From Bacteroides congonensis (GTDB lineage Bacteria; Bacteroidota; Bacteroidia; Bacteroidales; Bacteroidaceae), in NCBI RefSeq assembly GCF_900130125.1, contig NZ_FQXY01000009.1, positions 310,001 to 374,000 of the forward strand: a DNA stretch of 64,000 bases, given 5' to 3'. The translations under genes were made by a program, and so were the position numbers. Under the pieces are notes generated by a model that was not told the origin of the DNA, made no database searches, and saw only the letters and a program-made list of their open reading frames with translations. Positions 9,917-18,791 of this stretch are shown piece by piece; the stretch's first letter is position 1; each line of letters opens with the position of its first letter.

Positions 9917-10168
9917 ATGTGCTCTAAGGTAAAGGATTTTTTGACGGACGATGATTTCATCAACTATGTGCTGGGTGTAACTCCACAATTAGCTTCCCGA
10001 TGGGAAACTTATTTCAGAGAGCATCCGGAAGAGATGGCAGATGCAGAAGAAGCTAAAGCTGTATTATTAGCACCGGCAGACGTTGCCTGCGATTTCTCAA
10101 TAGTTGAAAATAAGATATTAAAAGATAGGATTGTTAGTAGTATAAAAGATTTTTCGGGTATTTTGTAG
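9917..10168 (+). CDS. Small protein resembling the cytoplasmic N-domain of a FecR-type anti-sigma factor
   Basis: 83 aa, no signal peptide and no membrane segment. The stretch DDDFINYVLGVTPQLASRWE followed by YFREHPE and EEAKAVLL has the helical pattern found at the N-terminus of Bacteroidetes FecR-like anti-sigma factors. The full family also has one TM helix and a periplasmic FecR domain, both absent here. It follows the ECF sigma gene in the same direction. It could be a stand-alone soluble anti-sigma factor, or the stub left after loss of the membrane part. No remnant of the missing domains is seen before the terminator at 10216, which makes a recent truncation less likely. Confidence 0.6.
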   Translation: MCSKVKDFLTDDDFINYVLGVTPQLASRWETYFREHPEEMADAEEAKAVLLAPADVACDFSIVENKILKDRIVSSIKDFSGIL

Positions 10169-10215
10169 TTAGGTTAGATAAAGTTAGTTAGGTTAGTTAA
10201 GGCATTAAAAGATTG

Positions 10216-10273
10216 ACGCAGTCTTTCATAGAAGTTTCATTGGGGAACTCTATGAAAGACTGCGTTTTTTTTG
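10216..10273 (+). terminator. Strong rho-independent terminator
   Basis: A perfect 17-bp stem (10216-10232 with 10249-10265; ACGCAGTCTTTCATAGA and its complement) with a 16-nt loop is followed by a run of eight T. It closes the sigma/anti-sigma-like transcript. Confidence 0.92.
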
Positions 10274-10312
10274 TTCCATGATATTTAGTGGGAAAATATT
10301 CAGGAATAAGGC

Positions 10313-10342
10313 TTGCTCCTATAACTCTTTTTCGTACTTTTG
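10313..10342 (+). promoter_or_regulatory. Bacteroides promoter for the ThrE-like operon
   Basis: TTG at 10313-10315, a 19-bp spacer and TACTTTTG at 10335-10342 fit the sigma-ABfr consensus; the ATG lies 26 bp past the -7 box. Confidence 0.75.
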
Positions 10343-10367
10343 CGCCCGATTTAAAAATATCACATTC

Positions 10368-11135
10368 ATGAAGACAAGCGAATCTTTATTATCCATAGGT
10401 AAGTTCATAGCGGAATATTCAGCCCATTTAATGGGGGCCGGAGTGCATACTTCACGAGTAGTGCGTAACTCCAAACGTATCGGAGAAGCTTTTGGCTTAG
10501 ATGTAAAATTAGGCGTATTTCATAAAAATATCATTCTTACAATTATAGACAAGGAAACAAACGAAGCCTGTAATGAAGTAATAGATATTCCCGCGCATCC
10601 TATCAGCTTCGAGCACAATTCAGAGTTAAGCGCATTAAGTTGGGAAGCAGTGGACAATCATCTGTCGCTGGAAGAACTGACTGCGAAATACAGGAAGATT
10701 GTTTCCGCCCCGATGATACATCCTCTTTTCGTCCTGCTGCTGGTAGGATTCGCCAATGCATCTTTCTGCAAACTATTCGGCGGCGACTTGATTTCCATGG
10801 GAATTGTCTTCTCGGCCACTATCACGGGATTCTATCTGAAGCAGCAGATGCAGAAGAAGAAAATGAACCACTACATCGTATTCATAGTCTCGGCTTTCGT
10901 TGCTTCCCTTTGTGCTTCTACCGCCCTTATTTTCGATACGACATCCGAAATAGCCATGGCGACCAGTGTACTTTATCTTGTTCCCGGCGTTCCCTTGATT
11001 AACGGCGTGATTGATGTAGTCGAAGGATACGTTCTGACAGGATTTGCCCGTCTGACGGAAGCCTCTCTGCTGATTGTCAGCATCGCTATCGGACTTTCCT
11101 TCACATTATTAATGGTAAAAAACAGTTTAATTTGA
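10368..11135 (+). CDS. Threonine/serine exporter ThrE-family, N-terminal (DUF1212) half
   Basis: 255 aa inner-membrane protein. The soluble N-part has the ThrE pattern LIAEYSAHLMGAGVHTSRVVRN-like helix (conserved small, His and Arg residues), and the C-part has about five TM helices containing LVPGVPLINGVIDVVEGY, the most conserved ThrE signature. The start at 10368 is set by the promoter 26 bp upstream; the frame extends further but across the promoter. The next gene encodes the short DUF3815 half, starting 1 nt after this stop, so the two make up a split ThrE. Predicted role is export of threonine, serine or small peptides. Confidence 0.88.
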   Translation: MKTSESLLSIGKFIAEYSAHLMGAGVHTSRVVRNSKRIGEAFGLDVKLGVFHKNIILTIIDKETNEACNEVIDIPAHPISFEHNSELSALSWEAVDNHLSLEELTAKYRKIVSAPMIHPLFVLLLVGFANASFCKLFGGDLISMGIVFSATITGFYLKQQMQKKKMNHYIVFIVSAFVASLCASTALIFDTTSEIAMATSVLYLVPGVPLINGVIDVVEGYVLTGFARLTEASLLIVSIAIGLSFTLLMVKNSLI

Positions 11136-11136
11136 T

Positions 11137-11622
11137 ATGATAGCACTTGATATTCTTACTGATGGATTTTTTGCTGCAGTAGCAGGTATAGGATTTGGTG
11201 CGATTTCCGACCCGCCTTTGCGTGCATTCAAAATGATTGCCATATTGGCGGCACTGGGACACGCCTGCCGCTTTTGCCTGATGACTTATTTAGGCGTGGA
11301 TATTGCTACGGCTTCCTTGTTTGCCGGATTGGTAATAGGTTTCGGCAGCTTATGGTTAGGAAAAAAGGTATATTGCCCGATGACGGTACTTTACATTCCG
11401 GCATTGCTTCCCATGATTCCGGGTAAGTTTGCGTACAACATGGTATTTTCACTCATCATGTGTTTGCAGAATGTGAATGAGCCGGAAAAACTGGATAAGT
11501 TCATGTCCATGTTCTTCTCCAACACGATGATAGCAAGCACGGTTATTTTCATGCTGGCAGTAGGAGCTACATTCCCGATGTTCCTGTTCCCACATAGAGC
11601 TTTTTCGTTAACAAGACACTAA
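11137..11622 (+). CDS. Threonine/serine exporter family, C-terminal (DUF3815/ThrE_2) half
   Basis: 161 aa with four to five TM helices. The motif VLYIPALLPMIPGKFAYNMV matches the ThrE_2 signature (pore-lining P-x-x-P-G). It follows the larger ThrE half by one base and is expected to form the complete transporter with it. No frameshift separates the two: each half has its own start and length typical of split ThrE systems. Confidence 0.88.
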   Translation: MIALDILTDGFFAAVAGIGFGAISDPPLRAFKMIAILAALGHACRFCLMTYLGVDIATASLFAGLVIGFGSLWLGKKVYCPMTVLYIPALLPMIPGKFAYNMVFSLIMCLQNVNEPEKLDKFMSMFFSNTMIASTVIFMLAVGATFPMFLFPHRAFSLTRH

Positions 11623-11632
11623 AATTACTTTT

Positions 11633-12361
11633 ATGGAGATTTTTTGGAGAACAATTGCCTATTATAATTCGGCTACCTGGATTTTACAGATATTTATCAT
11701 CTTGATTGGTGTGGCTTTGACCGGATTGCTTATCAGCAAACCGCGTCCGTGGGTGAAGATGGCTATGAAGTTCTATATGATAGGACTTTATGCATGGATT
11801 TCTATCATTTACTATTATATCTATTGCGAAGAACGCAGCTACAATGGAGTGATGGCGATGTTTTGGGGAGTAATGGCTGTCATTTGGATATGGGACGCGA
11901 TTACGGGATACACCACCTTTGAACGTACCCATAAGTATGACATATTGTCCTATATCCTGTTGGCAATGCCTTTCATATATCCTTTGGTATCCTTGGCACG
12001 CGGACTTTCTTTCCCGGAAATGACTTCTCCGGTAATGCCTTGTTCCGTGGTAGTGTTTACTATCGGATTATTACTGCTGTTTGCCCACAAAGTAAATATG
12101 TTCCTGGTACTTTTCCTTTGCCATTGGTCATTGATAGGATTGTCCAAAACTTATTTCTTTCAGATTCCCGAAGATTTTCTACTGGCAAGTGCCACGATTC
12201 CCGGCCTGTATCTTTTCTTCAGAGAGTACTTCCTGAATAATCTGCATGCCGATACCAAGCCGAAAGCGAAATACATTAACTGGCTGTTGATTACCGTTTG
12301 TGTCGGACTGGCTATATTACTGACTACAACGATGTTTCTGGAATTAGTTCCGAAAAACTAA
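11633..12361 (+). CDS. DUF6064-like multispanning membrane protein
   Basis: 242 aa with about seven hydrophobic helices. The opening EIFWRTIAYYNSATWILQIF (aromatic, YN-x-A-x-W) and the centre NMFLVLFLCHWSLIGLSKTY with a following IPEDFLL segment fit the DUF6064 pattern. It starts 10 nt after the ThrE_2 stop, so it is probably cotranscribed with the exporter. No function is known; no transport or enzymatic motif is seen. Confidence 0.7.
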   Translation: MEIFWRTIAYYNSATWILQIFIILIGVALTGLLISKPRPWVKMAMKFYMIGLYAWISIIYYYIYCEERSYNGVMAMFWGVMAVIWIWDAITGYTTFERTHKYDILSYILLAMPFIYPLVSLARGLSFPEMTSPVMPCSVVVFTIGLLLLFAHKVNMFLVLFLCHWSLIGLSKTYFFQIPEDFLLASATIPGLYLFFREYFLNNLHADTKPKAKYINWLLITVCVGLAILLTTTMFLELVPKN

Positions 12362-12380
12362 TCAGAAACAAAGCAAAAAG

Positions 12381-12467
12381 TTCAGGCACGGATTACACGG
12401 ATTTCACGTTTTTTGCTAATTACATCGCAAATTAGCTACCGTGAAATCCGCGTAATCCGTGCCTGAA
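12381..12467. repeat. 87-bp nested inverted repeat between convergent genes (bidirectional terminator or REP-like element)
   Basis: Arms 12381-12408 and 12440-12467 are 28 bp long with one mismatch (G-U pairable in the minus-strand RNA). Inside lies a second 7-bp hairpin (GCTAATT 12415-12421 with AATTAGC 12430-12436). It sits between the stop codons of two convergent genes. Arm sequences containing CACGGATTACACGG look like a dispersed Bacteroidetes repeat rather than a simple terminator; no long T-run follows on either strand. Confidence 0.8.
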
Positions 12468-12470
12468 TTG

Positions 12471-13280
12471 TTATTTTATTGCGTAAAATATCCGAAGGGC
12501 ATATTGCATGACCGAGTCAGGCAACCATCTTTTGCTTTTTGCAAACAGGACTTGCACCAACGGGCCTACTTTAGTTCGGAAAGGAGGATTTTTGCGGGCT
12601 ACTATCTTACAGATTGCAGCAGCCAGTTTCCGCGGATGGCATCCGTTACGTTCTTCTTTTTCTATAATCTCCAGTGATTTCAAGAAACTTTCCCTGTAAT
12701 CGGCATTCAGCCTTGTCTGCTCGGATATATTCCGGTTATCCGTGAATCCGGTATTGAAATCTCCCGGTTCTACCAGGCATACTTTAATATGAAACGGGTG
12801 CACTTCCAGTGCTAAGGCCTCACTATATCCTTCTACGGCAAACTTTGAAGCCGAATAAAATCCCTGATAGGGGATACCCATCACTCCACCGATGGAACTG
12901 ATATTGATAATCTTTCCTTTCCGTGCCTTACGCATGAGAGGCAATACTTCCCTGCACATATTCACTACACCGAAGAAATTGGTATTCATCTGCTTGCTTA
13001 CCTCATCTTCCGTAGCAAGTTCGAGAGCACCGCCGATACCTATGCCGGCATTATTAATCAATACATCAATCCGTCCCTGTTCCGATATAATCTGTTCCAC
13101 AGCCTGGCGGATAGAAAGAGGACTGGTGACATCGACAACAAGCATTTTTACATTGTTCATATTTTCGGAAGGTTTCCGGCTTGTTCCGTAAACGATGTGT
13201 CCTTGTTCCGATAACATTTGAGCTGTGAACTTTCCAAAGCCAGAAGACGCTCCGGTGATAAGAATAATCTGTGACTGCAT
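12471..13280 (-). CDS. Short-chain dehydrogenase/reductase (SDR)
   Basis: 269 aa cytoplasmic NAD(P)-dependent oxidoreductase with a Rossmann fold. Classical SDR motifs are present: TGASSGFG for the nucleotide (residues 9-16), DVTSP at the end of strand 4, NNAG, the catalytic Ser in ISSIGG and the YSASK Tyr/Lys pair, then a PG motif in VEPGDFNTGF. Length and layout match classical SDRs; the substrate is unknown. It is the downstream gene of a minus-strand pair with the HAD hydrolase (37-nt gap). Confidence 0.93.
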   Translation of the reverse strand: MQSQIILITGASSGFGKFTAQMLSEQGHIVYGTSRKPSENMNNVKMLVVDVTSPLSIRQAVEQIISEQGRIDVLINNAGIGIGGALELATEDEVSKQMNTNFFGVVNMCREVLPLMRKARKGKIINISSIGGVMGIPYQGFYSASKFAVEGYSEALALEVHPFHIKVCLVEPGDFNTGFTDNRNISEQTRLNADYRESFLKSLEIIEKEERNGCHPRKLAAAICKIVARKNPPFRTKVGPLVQVLFAKSKRWLPDSVMQYALRIFYAIK

Positions 13281-13317
13281 ATCTTTCTATTTGCGAATGT
13301 AATAGTTACGGCAATAC

Positions 13318-13938
13318 TTACTTATTCAATATACTTGTCAGTTCTTCCCGCCAGTCCGCTCCATTCTCCGGTTGGAATGTTTCAAATCCAAGCGCCTTTC
13401 CTATTTCGATATTGGAAGCGCCATCGTCCACAAATAAAGTTTCGGAAGGGATGATATTACAATCCTTTATCATAAAATCGAAGATTTCCGGTGCGGGTTT
13501 TGTGTGGCCTACCTGATAAGATAAGTATAGCTTGTCACAATAATCATTCAATGGAAGTTTCCTTGCAGAAAAATCCGGGCTGCAAGCCCATGACATAACA
13601 AAAGGATTGGTGTTGCTCAAGAGATATACATGATAGCTTTTCCTTAATTCCTGTATATAGTCGAGTTTGTCTAAATTCACTTCGTAGAAAAAGCCCAACC
13701 ATGCTTGCTTCGTTTCTTCCATAGTCAGTTCACGCCCGCATAAATCACCCAGTTGCTTGCGGAACTCATCCGCGCTGAGTTTGCCTTCCTCGAGTTCCTG
13801 AAAGATTCCGGTTTGGTGATATTTGTCAAGGCGGGTATCCGCATCAGCCAATCCCAGTTTGATAAACGCCTGTACCGCTTTGTCACGACTAATATCTACA
13901 ATCACTCCCCCAAAATCAAATACAATATTTTTAATCAT
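13318..13938 (-). CDS. HAD-superfamily phosphatase (subclass IA, YihX-like)
   Basis: 206 aa. Motif I is VFDFGGVIVD (nucleophile Asp8; the second motif-I Asp is Gly, as is normal for the YihX-like branch). Motif II is LLSNTNP, motif III the Lys in GHTKPAPEIF, and motif IV FVDDGASNI. The helical cap sits between motifs I and II. Probably dephosphorylates small sugar phosphates or nucleotides; the true substrate is unknown. On the minus strand a -7 box (TATCTTTG, 13968 to 13961) lies 23 bp upstream of the ATG. Confidence 0.9.
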   Translation of the reverse strand: MIKNIVFDFGGVIVDISRDKAVQAFIKLGLADADTRLDKYHQTGIFQELEEGKLSADEFRKQLGDLCGRELTMEETKQAWLGFFYEVNLDKLDYIQELRKSYHVYLLSNTNPFVMSWACSPDFSARKLPLNDYCDKLYLSYQVGHTKPAPEIFDFMIKDCNIIPSETLFVDDGASNIEIGKALGFETFQPENGADWREELTSILNK

Positions 13939-14048
13939 GATATATAATTTATGTTTGCTACAAAGATACGGCTTATCTTCTTAATTAATTGTTCAGAACG
14001 GCTTGATATTTGTCAAAAAAACATAGTGGCGCTATCCTGATTATTATT

Positions 14049-14056
14049 TATATTTG
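14049..14056 (+). promoter_or_regulatory. -7 box (TATATTTG) for the TPR lipoprotein gene
   Basis: TATATTTG matches TAnnTTTG and lies 38 bp before the ATG at 14095; no clear -33 TTG at the expected spacing. Confidence 0.5.
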
Positions 14057-14094
14057 CAAATCCAATCATTTGTAGGCAAAGTAAAAGTAAAGTT

Positions 14095-15183
14095 ATGAAT
14101 AATCTTCGAATTTTATTGTATATGGCTGTCCTTTCCCTGGCTGCATGTCATCCGGAAGGCACAAATGTGAAACAAGGATTAGACAAAGCCGCGCAATTAA
14201 TGGAGCAGGATCCGGATACGGCATCTGTTATTCTTGAAAACATTCAGGTGAACCAAATGAATGAAGCCCAACTTGCGGAGTATAATTTGCTGTGCACGCA
14301 GGTCAACGAAGACAAGAATATCCCCCATTCTTCCGATGCGCAAATCAGGCAGGCGGCATCTTACTATGAGATGCATGGCAATGAATATCAGAAATCAAGA
14401 GCATATTACTACCTCGCTTGCGTAGAAAGTGATTTGGAACAAAGAGACAATGCCGAAATCCACTTTAAGGAAGCAATAAAACTCGCAGCACTGACCGAAG
14501 AATATGATTATATGGCAAAGATTTGCAAACGATGCAGCCTCTATTATCAGAAATACGGCAACTTTGACGAAGCACTGGAAATGGAGAGAAAGGCTTACGC
14601 TAGTCAATTGATGCTGAATGATAGCAAAAATAATTCATCTGTCATTTTATCTTCGGCATTGGGTGTGTTCGGTATCATGTCTCTATTACTCGGATTGCTT
14701 TGGAAAAAGAATCAGTATGTATATTCCCAACTGAGTACCTTCAAAGAAGAAATGCAGAAGAAAAACGTCGAATCGGATAGACTGATGCTGCAATGCAATT
14801 ATCTCGAGGAGAAATACCAATCTCTCCAACAAGATATTTACGAAACTTCTCCTGTCATTTCCAAAGTCCGCCAGTTCAAGGAAAGAATGGCATTATCTAC
14901 CAAAATCCCTTCTTTCTCCGAAAAGGACTGGACTGAATTACTCCGGCTTCAGGAAAATGTCTATGGACTCGTATCCAAATTAAAAGGCATGAGTCCTAAA
15001 CTCACAGAAGAGGATTTAAGGGTATGCGCCTTTCTACGGGAAGGAGTTCAGCCGGCTTGTTTTGCGGATTTAATGAAACTGACCACGGAGACATTAACCC
15101 GGCGAATCTCCCGAATAAAGACGGAGAAACTGATGCTGTCAAACTCTAAAGAATCACTGGAAGATATTGTGAAGTCATTGTGA
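14095..15183 (+). CDS. TPR lipoprotein with TM helix, coiled coil and C-terminal HTH-like region
   Basis: 362 aa. The signal peptide ends in a lipobox (LSLAACHPEG, Cys18), followed by helical TPR-like repeats (residues 30-170). A strong TM helix (about 185-203, ILSSALGVFGIMSLLLGLLW) and a coiled coil follow. The C-terminal part (LTEEDLRVCAFLREGVQPAC then LMKLTTETLTRRISRIKTEK) has the spacing of a LuxR-type HTH. This fits the Bacteroides class of membrane-anchored TPR regulators in which the C-terminus faces the cytoplasm. A lipobox plus a cytoplasmic DNA-binding end is topologically unusual, and either the lipidation or the HTH reading could be wrong. Stand-alone gene. Confidence 0.7.
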   Translation: MNNLRILLYMAVLSLAACHPEGTNVKQGLDKAAQLMEQDPDTASVILENIQVNQMNEAQLAEYNLLCTQVNEDKNIPHSSDAQIRQAASYYEMHGNEYQKSRAYYYLACVESDLEQRDNAEIHFKEAIKLAALTEEYDYMAKICKRCSLYYQKYGNFDEALEMERKAYASQLMLNDSKNNSSVILSSALGVFGIMSLLLGLLWKKNQYVYSQLSTFKEEMQKKNVESDRLMLQCNYLEEKYQSLQQDIYETSPVISKVRQFKERMALSTKIPSFSEKDWTELLRLQENVYGLVSKLKGMSPKLTEEDLRVCAFLREGVQPACFADLMKLTTETLTRRISRIKTEKLMLSNSKESLEDIVKSL

Positions 15184-15264
15184 AGTTCTCCATTTAAGTT
15201 GGAAGAACTGCTCTTCGCTGACTTTTAATAAAGATAGCTATACGTCTATTAATTAATCAATTAT

Positions 15265-15374
15265 AGTTTCCTGTCATTTCCTGCACAGGAAACTGGCGTA
15301 TCTCACCGAGGAAACAGTCGTTTCCCACCGAGGATACGACCGTTTCTCTACGAGGATACTGGCGTTTCCTTACG
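15265..15374. repeat. 22-bp-period tandem array of imperfect palindromes (array A)
   Basis: Five consecutive 22-bp units start at 15265, 15287, 15309, 15331 and 15353. Each has a GGAAAC/GGATAC half followed four bases later by GTTTCC or a variant, giving a 16-bp dyad, then a 6-bp spacer near CACCGA. Unit 15309 has the perfect dyad GGAAAC-AGTC-GTTTCC. Unit 15265 is degenerate but in phase. The array lies in the 462-bp gap between the TPR lipoprotein and the DUF2723 gene; the remainder of that gap shows no gene. Confidence 0.85.
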
Positions 15375-15615
15375 GGGAACCAACAATGCCGTCAGAGCTT
15401 CTCAAAGATAATCCTTATTCTTAAAAAAAGTAAGTTCTTCCTTTACTTGATTCCTGTCATACTGAAACCCTAATTAAGGACTTTTGTACACGTCTGATGT
15501 CCCAGTCCGTATTTGTCTGTTGCTCTTGATTAACATCTTTGAATATCAATATTTTATAGACTTCCCTTGTCCGTATCCGTCCGACAAAAAAGGCCATTTT
15601 TAGTTGCGTGTTCCC

Positions 15616-15623
15616 TAACTTTG
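15616..15623 (+). promoter_or_regulatory. -7 box (TAACTTTG) for the DUF2723 gene
   Basis: TAACTTTG lies 22 bp before the ATG at 15646; a -33 TTG at the usual distance is not evident. Confidence 0.6.
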
Positions 15624-15645
15624 CAAACAAAAAAGTTACGGAACA

Positions 15646-18600
15646 ATGAGCAACTTATTATTTAAAAGATGGAACGATTTTAGCGGTTGGATGGTCTTTC
15701 TTATAGCAGCATTGGTTTATGGAATGACTATTGAGCCTACTGCCAGTTTTTGGGACTGTCCTGAATTTATTTCATGTGCCGAGAAGTTACAGGTTGGTCA
15801 TCCGCCTGGCGCACCTTTTTATATGCTTGTCGGGAATCTGTTTACCCAGTTTGCTTCTGACGCGAAGTACGTATCATACACGGTTAACTTCCTGAACGCA
15901 TTGTTAAGTGCCGGTTGTATTTTGTTTCTTTTCTGGAGCATTACCCGCTTGGTGAGGTCTTTGATTACGAGTGACAAAGAGAAGTTGTCAGTTACAGACT
16001 TCATTATCATTTTAGGTTCCGGAGTTGTAGGAGCATTGGCTTATACCTTTAGTGATACCTTTTGGTTCAGTGCGGTAGAGGGTGAAGTGTATGCTTTTTC
16101 TTCTTTCCTCACAGCTTTGGTCTTTTGGATGATTCTTCGCTGGCAGGACGAAGCGGATTCCGTATCCGGCGACCGATGGATTATCCTGATAGCTTATGTC
16201 ATCGGACTGTCAATCGGAGTGCATTTGCTCAATCTCCTTTGTATTCCGGCAATTGTATTAGTGTTCTATTATCGGAAATATCAGGTAATATCCCTTAAAG
16301 GAGTGATTGGTGCGATTGCCTTGTCCGGTCTTCTTATTGTACTGATTCTCTTTATCTACATTCCCGGTATGGCCGATATAGGAGGGTGGTTCGAACTATT
16401 CTTTGTCAATGTATTAGGTTTTCCTTTCCAATCGGGATTGATAATTTTCCTGTTTTTAATATTTGGTCTATTGGCAGGAGCTATCTACCGATTCAGAAAA
16501 CGAATGATACATACAGTTTTGTGGTGCTTGCTTATGCTCACAGTAGGATATACCACTTATGCGGTGATATTGATTCGTGCCAACGCCAATACACCACTCA
16601 ATGAAAATGCGCCGGACAATATTTTTACGCTCAAAAGCTATTTGAATCGTGAGCAGTACGAAAGTGCCCCTTTGCTTTACGGAAGAACTTATGCTTCCGA
16701 ACCGGAGTATATACCTGAAGGAGAATATTATAAGGTAAAAACAAAAAAAGGCAGTGCAGTATATCGTCCTGATAAGGAAGAGGGGAAATATAAAATTATC
16801 CGCTATAAAGAAGATGTGTGCTATACTCAGAATATGCTGTTCCCCCGCATGTGGAATGACCGGCTGACTTCTTCTTACAAGGGATGGTCGGGAGGAACGG
16901 ATAGTGCTCCCACACAAAAAGAGAATCTGACTTACTTCATTTCATATCAGCTCAATTATATGTACTGGCGCTACTTCCTGTGGAATTTTGTCGGACGGCA
17001 GAATGACATTCAAGGAAGCGGAGAACCGGAACACGGGAATTGGATTACGGGGATTTCATGGCTTGACAACCTGCGTTTGGGGAATCAGGAGCTTTTGCCT
17101 GAATCCTTGCGTCAGAATAAAGGTCATAATGTTTTTTATGGCTTACCTTTATTATTGGGACTGATTGGAATTTATTGGCAGTGGGCACGGGAAAAGAAAG
17201 GGAAGCAACAATTCAGTGTCGTATTTTTCCTGTTCTTCATGACAGGACTGGCTATTGTACTCTATCTGAATCAAGTCCCCGGACAACCTCGTGAACGGGA
17301 TTATGCTTACGCAGGCTCATTCTATGCCTTTGCCATTTGGATAGGAATAGGCGCTGCGGGGTTGTGTGACACGCTCCGCAAAAAGAAGGGAACAGTCGTT
17401 CAAATCAGCGTGTTAATGTTTCTTTGCCTGTTAATCCCGGTACAGATGGCAAGCCAGACCTGGGATGACCACGACCGGAGCAACCGCTATACCTGCCGTG
17501 ACTTTGGAGCCAACTATCTGATGACACTTCCCGATGCGGGAAATCCTATTATATTCTGCAATGGAGACAATGATACTTTCCCTTTATGGTATAATCAGGA
17601 CACGGAAGAAGTGCGTAGGGATGCACGTATCTGCAACCTTAGTTATGCCCAGACCGATTGGTATATTTATCAGCAGCAATGTCCTTTATATGACGCCCCC
17701 GGTTTGCCGATAAGCTGGAATCAGAATCAATATCAGGAAGGCAAGAATGAATATGTAGCTGTACGTCCGGAACTGAAGAAACAGATAGAAGATTTATATC
17801 AGAAGCATCCCGAAGAAGCCCGTGACAGCTTCGGAGATGACCCGTTTGAAGTGAAGAATATCCTGAAATACTGGGTATTTTCAGAGAAGAAGGAATTTCA
17901 TGTGATTCCTACCGATACGATAAATATCCGCATAGATAAGGACGCGGTACTCCGTTCGGGCATCATGCTTCCCAAATCAATCCGCCATTTGAAAGGGGAA
18001 GAACTGAAAAATGCGATACCGGACAAGCTCTCTATCTCCCTGAAGGATATACGTATGCTGACTAAAGTAGACCTACTCATCCTTGAAATACTGGCAAATT
18101 GTAATTGGGAACGTCCGCTGTATATGGCTATCTCCGTAGGTGAAGCCACTAAACTAAAGTTCGACAATTACTTTGTGCAGGAAGGACTGGCATTCCGTTT
18201 CACACCTTTCGACTATAAGAGATGGGGAGATGTGGAAGGAGAAAGTGGTTATGCGATAGATACGGAAAAACTCTATGAAAATGTGATGAACAGATACAAA
18301 TATGGCGGTCTGGATACTCCCGGCCTTTATTTGGATGAAACAACACTGCGTATCTGCTATTCTCACCGACGACTTTTTGCGCAACTTGCCAAAGAATTGG
18401 TAAAGCAAGGTGATAGTATCCGTGCAAAGCACGTGCTTGCATACGCCGAACAGGCTATTCCGGCATATAATGTTCCCGAAGTCTATGAGAGTGGTTCGTA
18501 TGAGATAGCCGTAGCTTATGCTTCGACGGGCGACAAAGCGAAAGCAACTACTTTATTGAATCATCTGATAGCTGAATCGGAAGATTATATCAACTGGGCT

Positions 18601-18780
18601 TTCTCATTGGGAGTCAATCGGATAGAGATGGTTCAGCGGGATTGTATGTATAAGTTTTGGCAATGGAATCAGTGCAATGAATTACTGAAGAATACAGATG
18701 AAGAACTTTACAAGCAGAGTGACCAACGCTTTGAACAGAAATACACTGTATTTACCCAACTAATGAAATCCAAAAACTAA
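15646..18780 (+). CDS. DUF2723 (GT117-type) integral membrane glycosyltransferase with C-terminal TPR-like region
   Basis: 1044 aa. The N-terminal DUF2723 domain holds about twelve TM helices and the family hallmark in the first periplasmic loop: EPTASFWDCPEFISCAEKLQ followed by VGHPPGAPFY. These are GT-C fold features of enzymes that use lipid-linked sugars, related to protein O-mannosyltransferases. The large soluble C-part (about residues 620-1044) includes CNGDNDTFPLWY, normally conserved in the family, and ends in TPR-like helices. Likely adds sugars to exported proteins or surface polymers; the acceptor is unknown. The next gene (DUF3098) starts 11 nt after the stop. Confidence 0.88.
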   Translation: MSNLLFKRWNDFSGWMVFLIAALVYGMTIEPTASFWDCPEFISCAEKLQVGHPPGAPFYMLVGNLFTQFASDAKYVSYTVNFLNALLSAGCILFLFWSITRLVRSLITSDKEKLSVTDFIIILGSGVVGALAYTFSDTFWFSAVEGEVYAFSSFLTALVFWMILRWQDEADSVSGDRWIILIAYVIGLSIGVHLLNLLCIPAIVLVFYYRKYQVISLKGVIGAIALSGLLIVLILFIYIPGMADIGGWFELFFVNVLGFPFQSGLIIFLFLIFGLLAGAIYRFRKRMIHTVLWCLLMLTVGYTTYAVILIRANANTPLNENAPDNIFTLKSYLNREQYESAPLLYGRTYASEPEYIPEGEYYKVKTKKGSAVYRPDKEEGKYKIIRYKEDVCYTQNMLFPRMWNDRLTSSYKGWSGGTDSAPTQKENLTYFISYQLNYMYWRYFLWNFVGRQNDIQGSGEPEHGNWITGISWLDNLRLGNQELLPESLRQNKGHNVFYGLPLLLGLIGIYWQWAREKKGKQQFSVVFFLFFMTGLAIVLYLNQVPGQPRERDYAYAGSFYAFAIWIGIGAAGLCDTLRKKKGTVVQISVLMFLCLLIPVQMASQTWDDHDRSNRYTCRDFGANYLMTLPDAGNPIIFCNGDNDTFPLWYNQDTEEVRRDARICNLSYAQTDWYIYQQQCPLYDAPGLPISWNQNQYQEGKNEYVAVRPELKKQIEDLYQKHPEEARDSFGDDPFEVKNILKYWVFSEKKEFHVIPTDTINIRIDKDAVLRSGIMLPKSIRHLKGEELKNAIPDKLSISLKDIRMLTKVDLLILEILANCNWERPLYMAISVGEATKLKFDNYFVQEGLAFRFTPFDYKRWGDVEGESGYAIDTEKLYENVMNRYKYGGLDTPGLYLDETTLRICYSHRRLFAQLAKELVKQGDSIRAKHVLAYAEQAIPAYNVPEVYESGSYEIAVAYASTGDKAKATTLLNHLIAESEDYINWAFSLGVNRIEMVQRDCMYKFWQWNQCNELLKNTDEELYKQSDQRFEQKYTVFTQLMKSKN

Positions 18781-18791
18781 ACTCAAAGAAT

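Noticed and set aside
11137..11622. Frameshifted ThrE
   Set aside because: Both halves have their own starts and normal split-ThrE lengths, separated by one base; this is an ordinary split exporter.
15265..15374. CRISPR-like array
   Set aside because: The 22-bp units are contiguous with no spacers, and each is a diverged palindrome.
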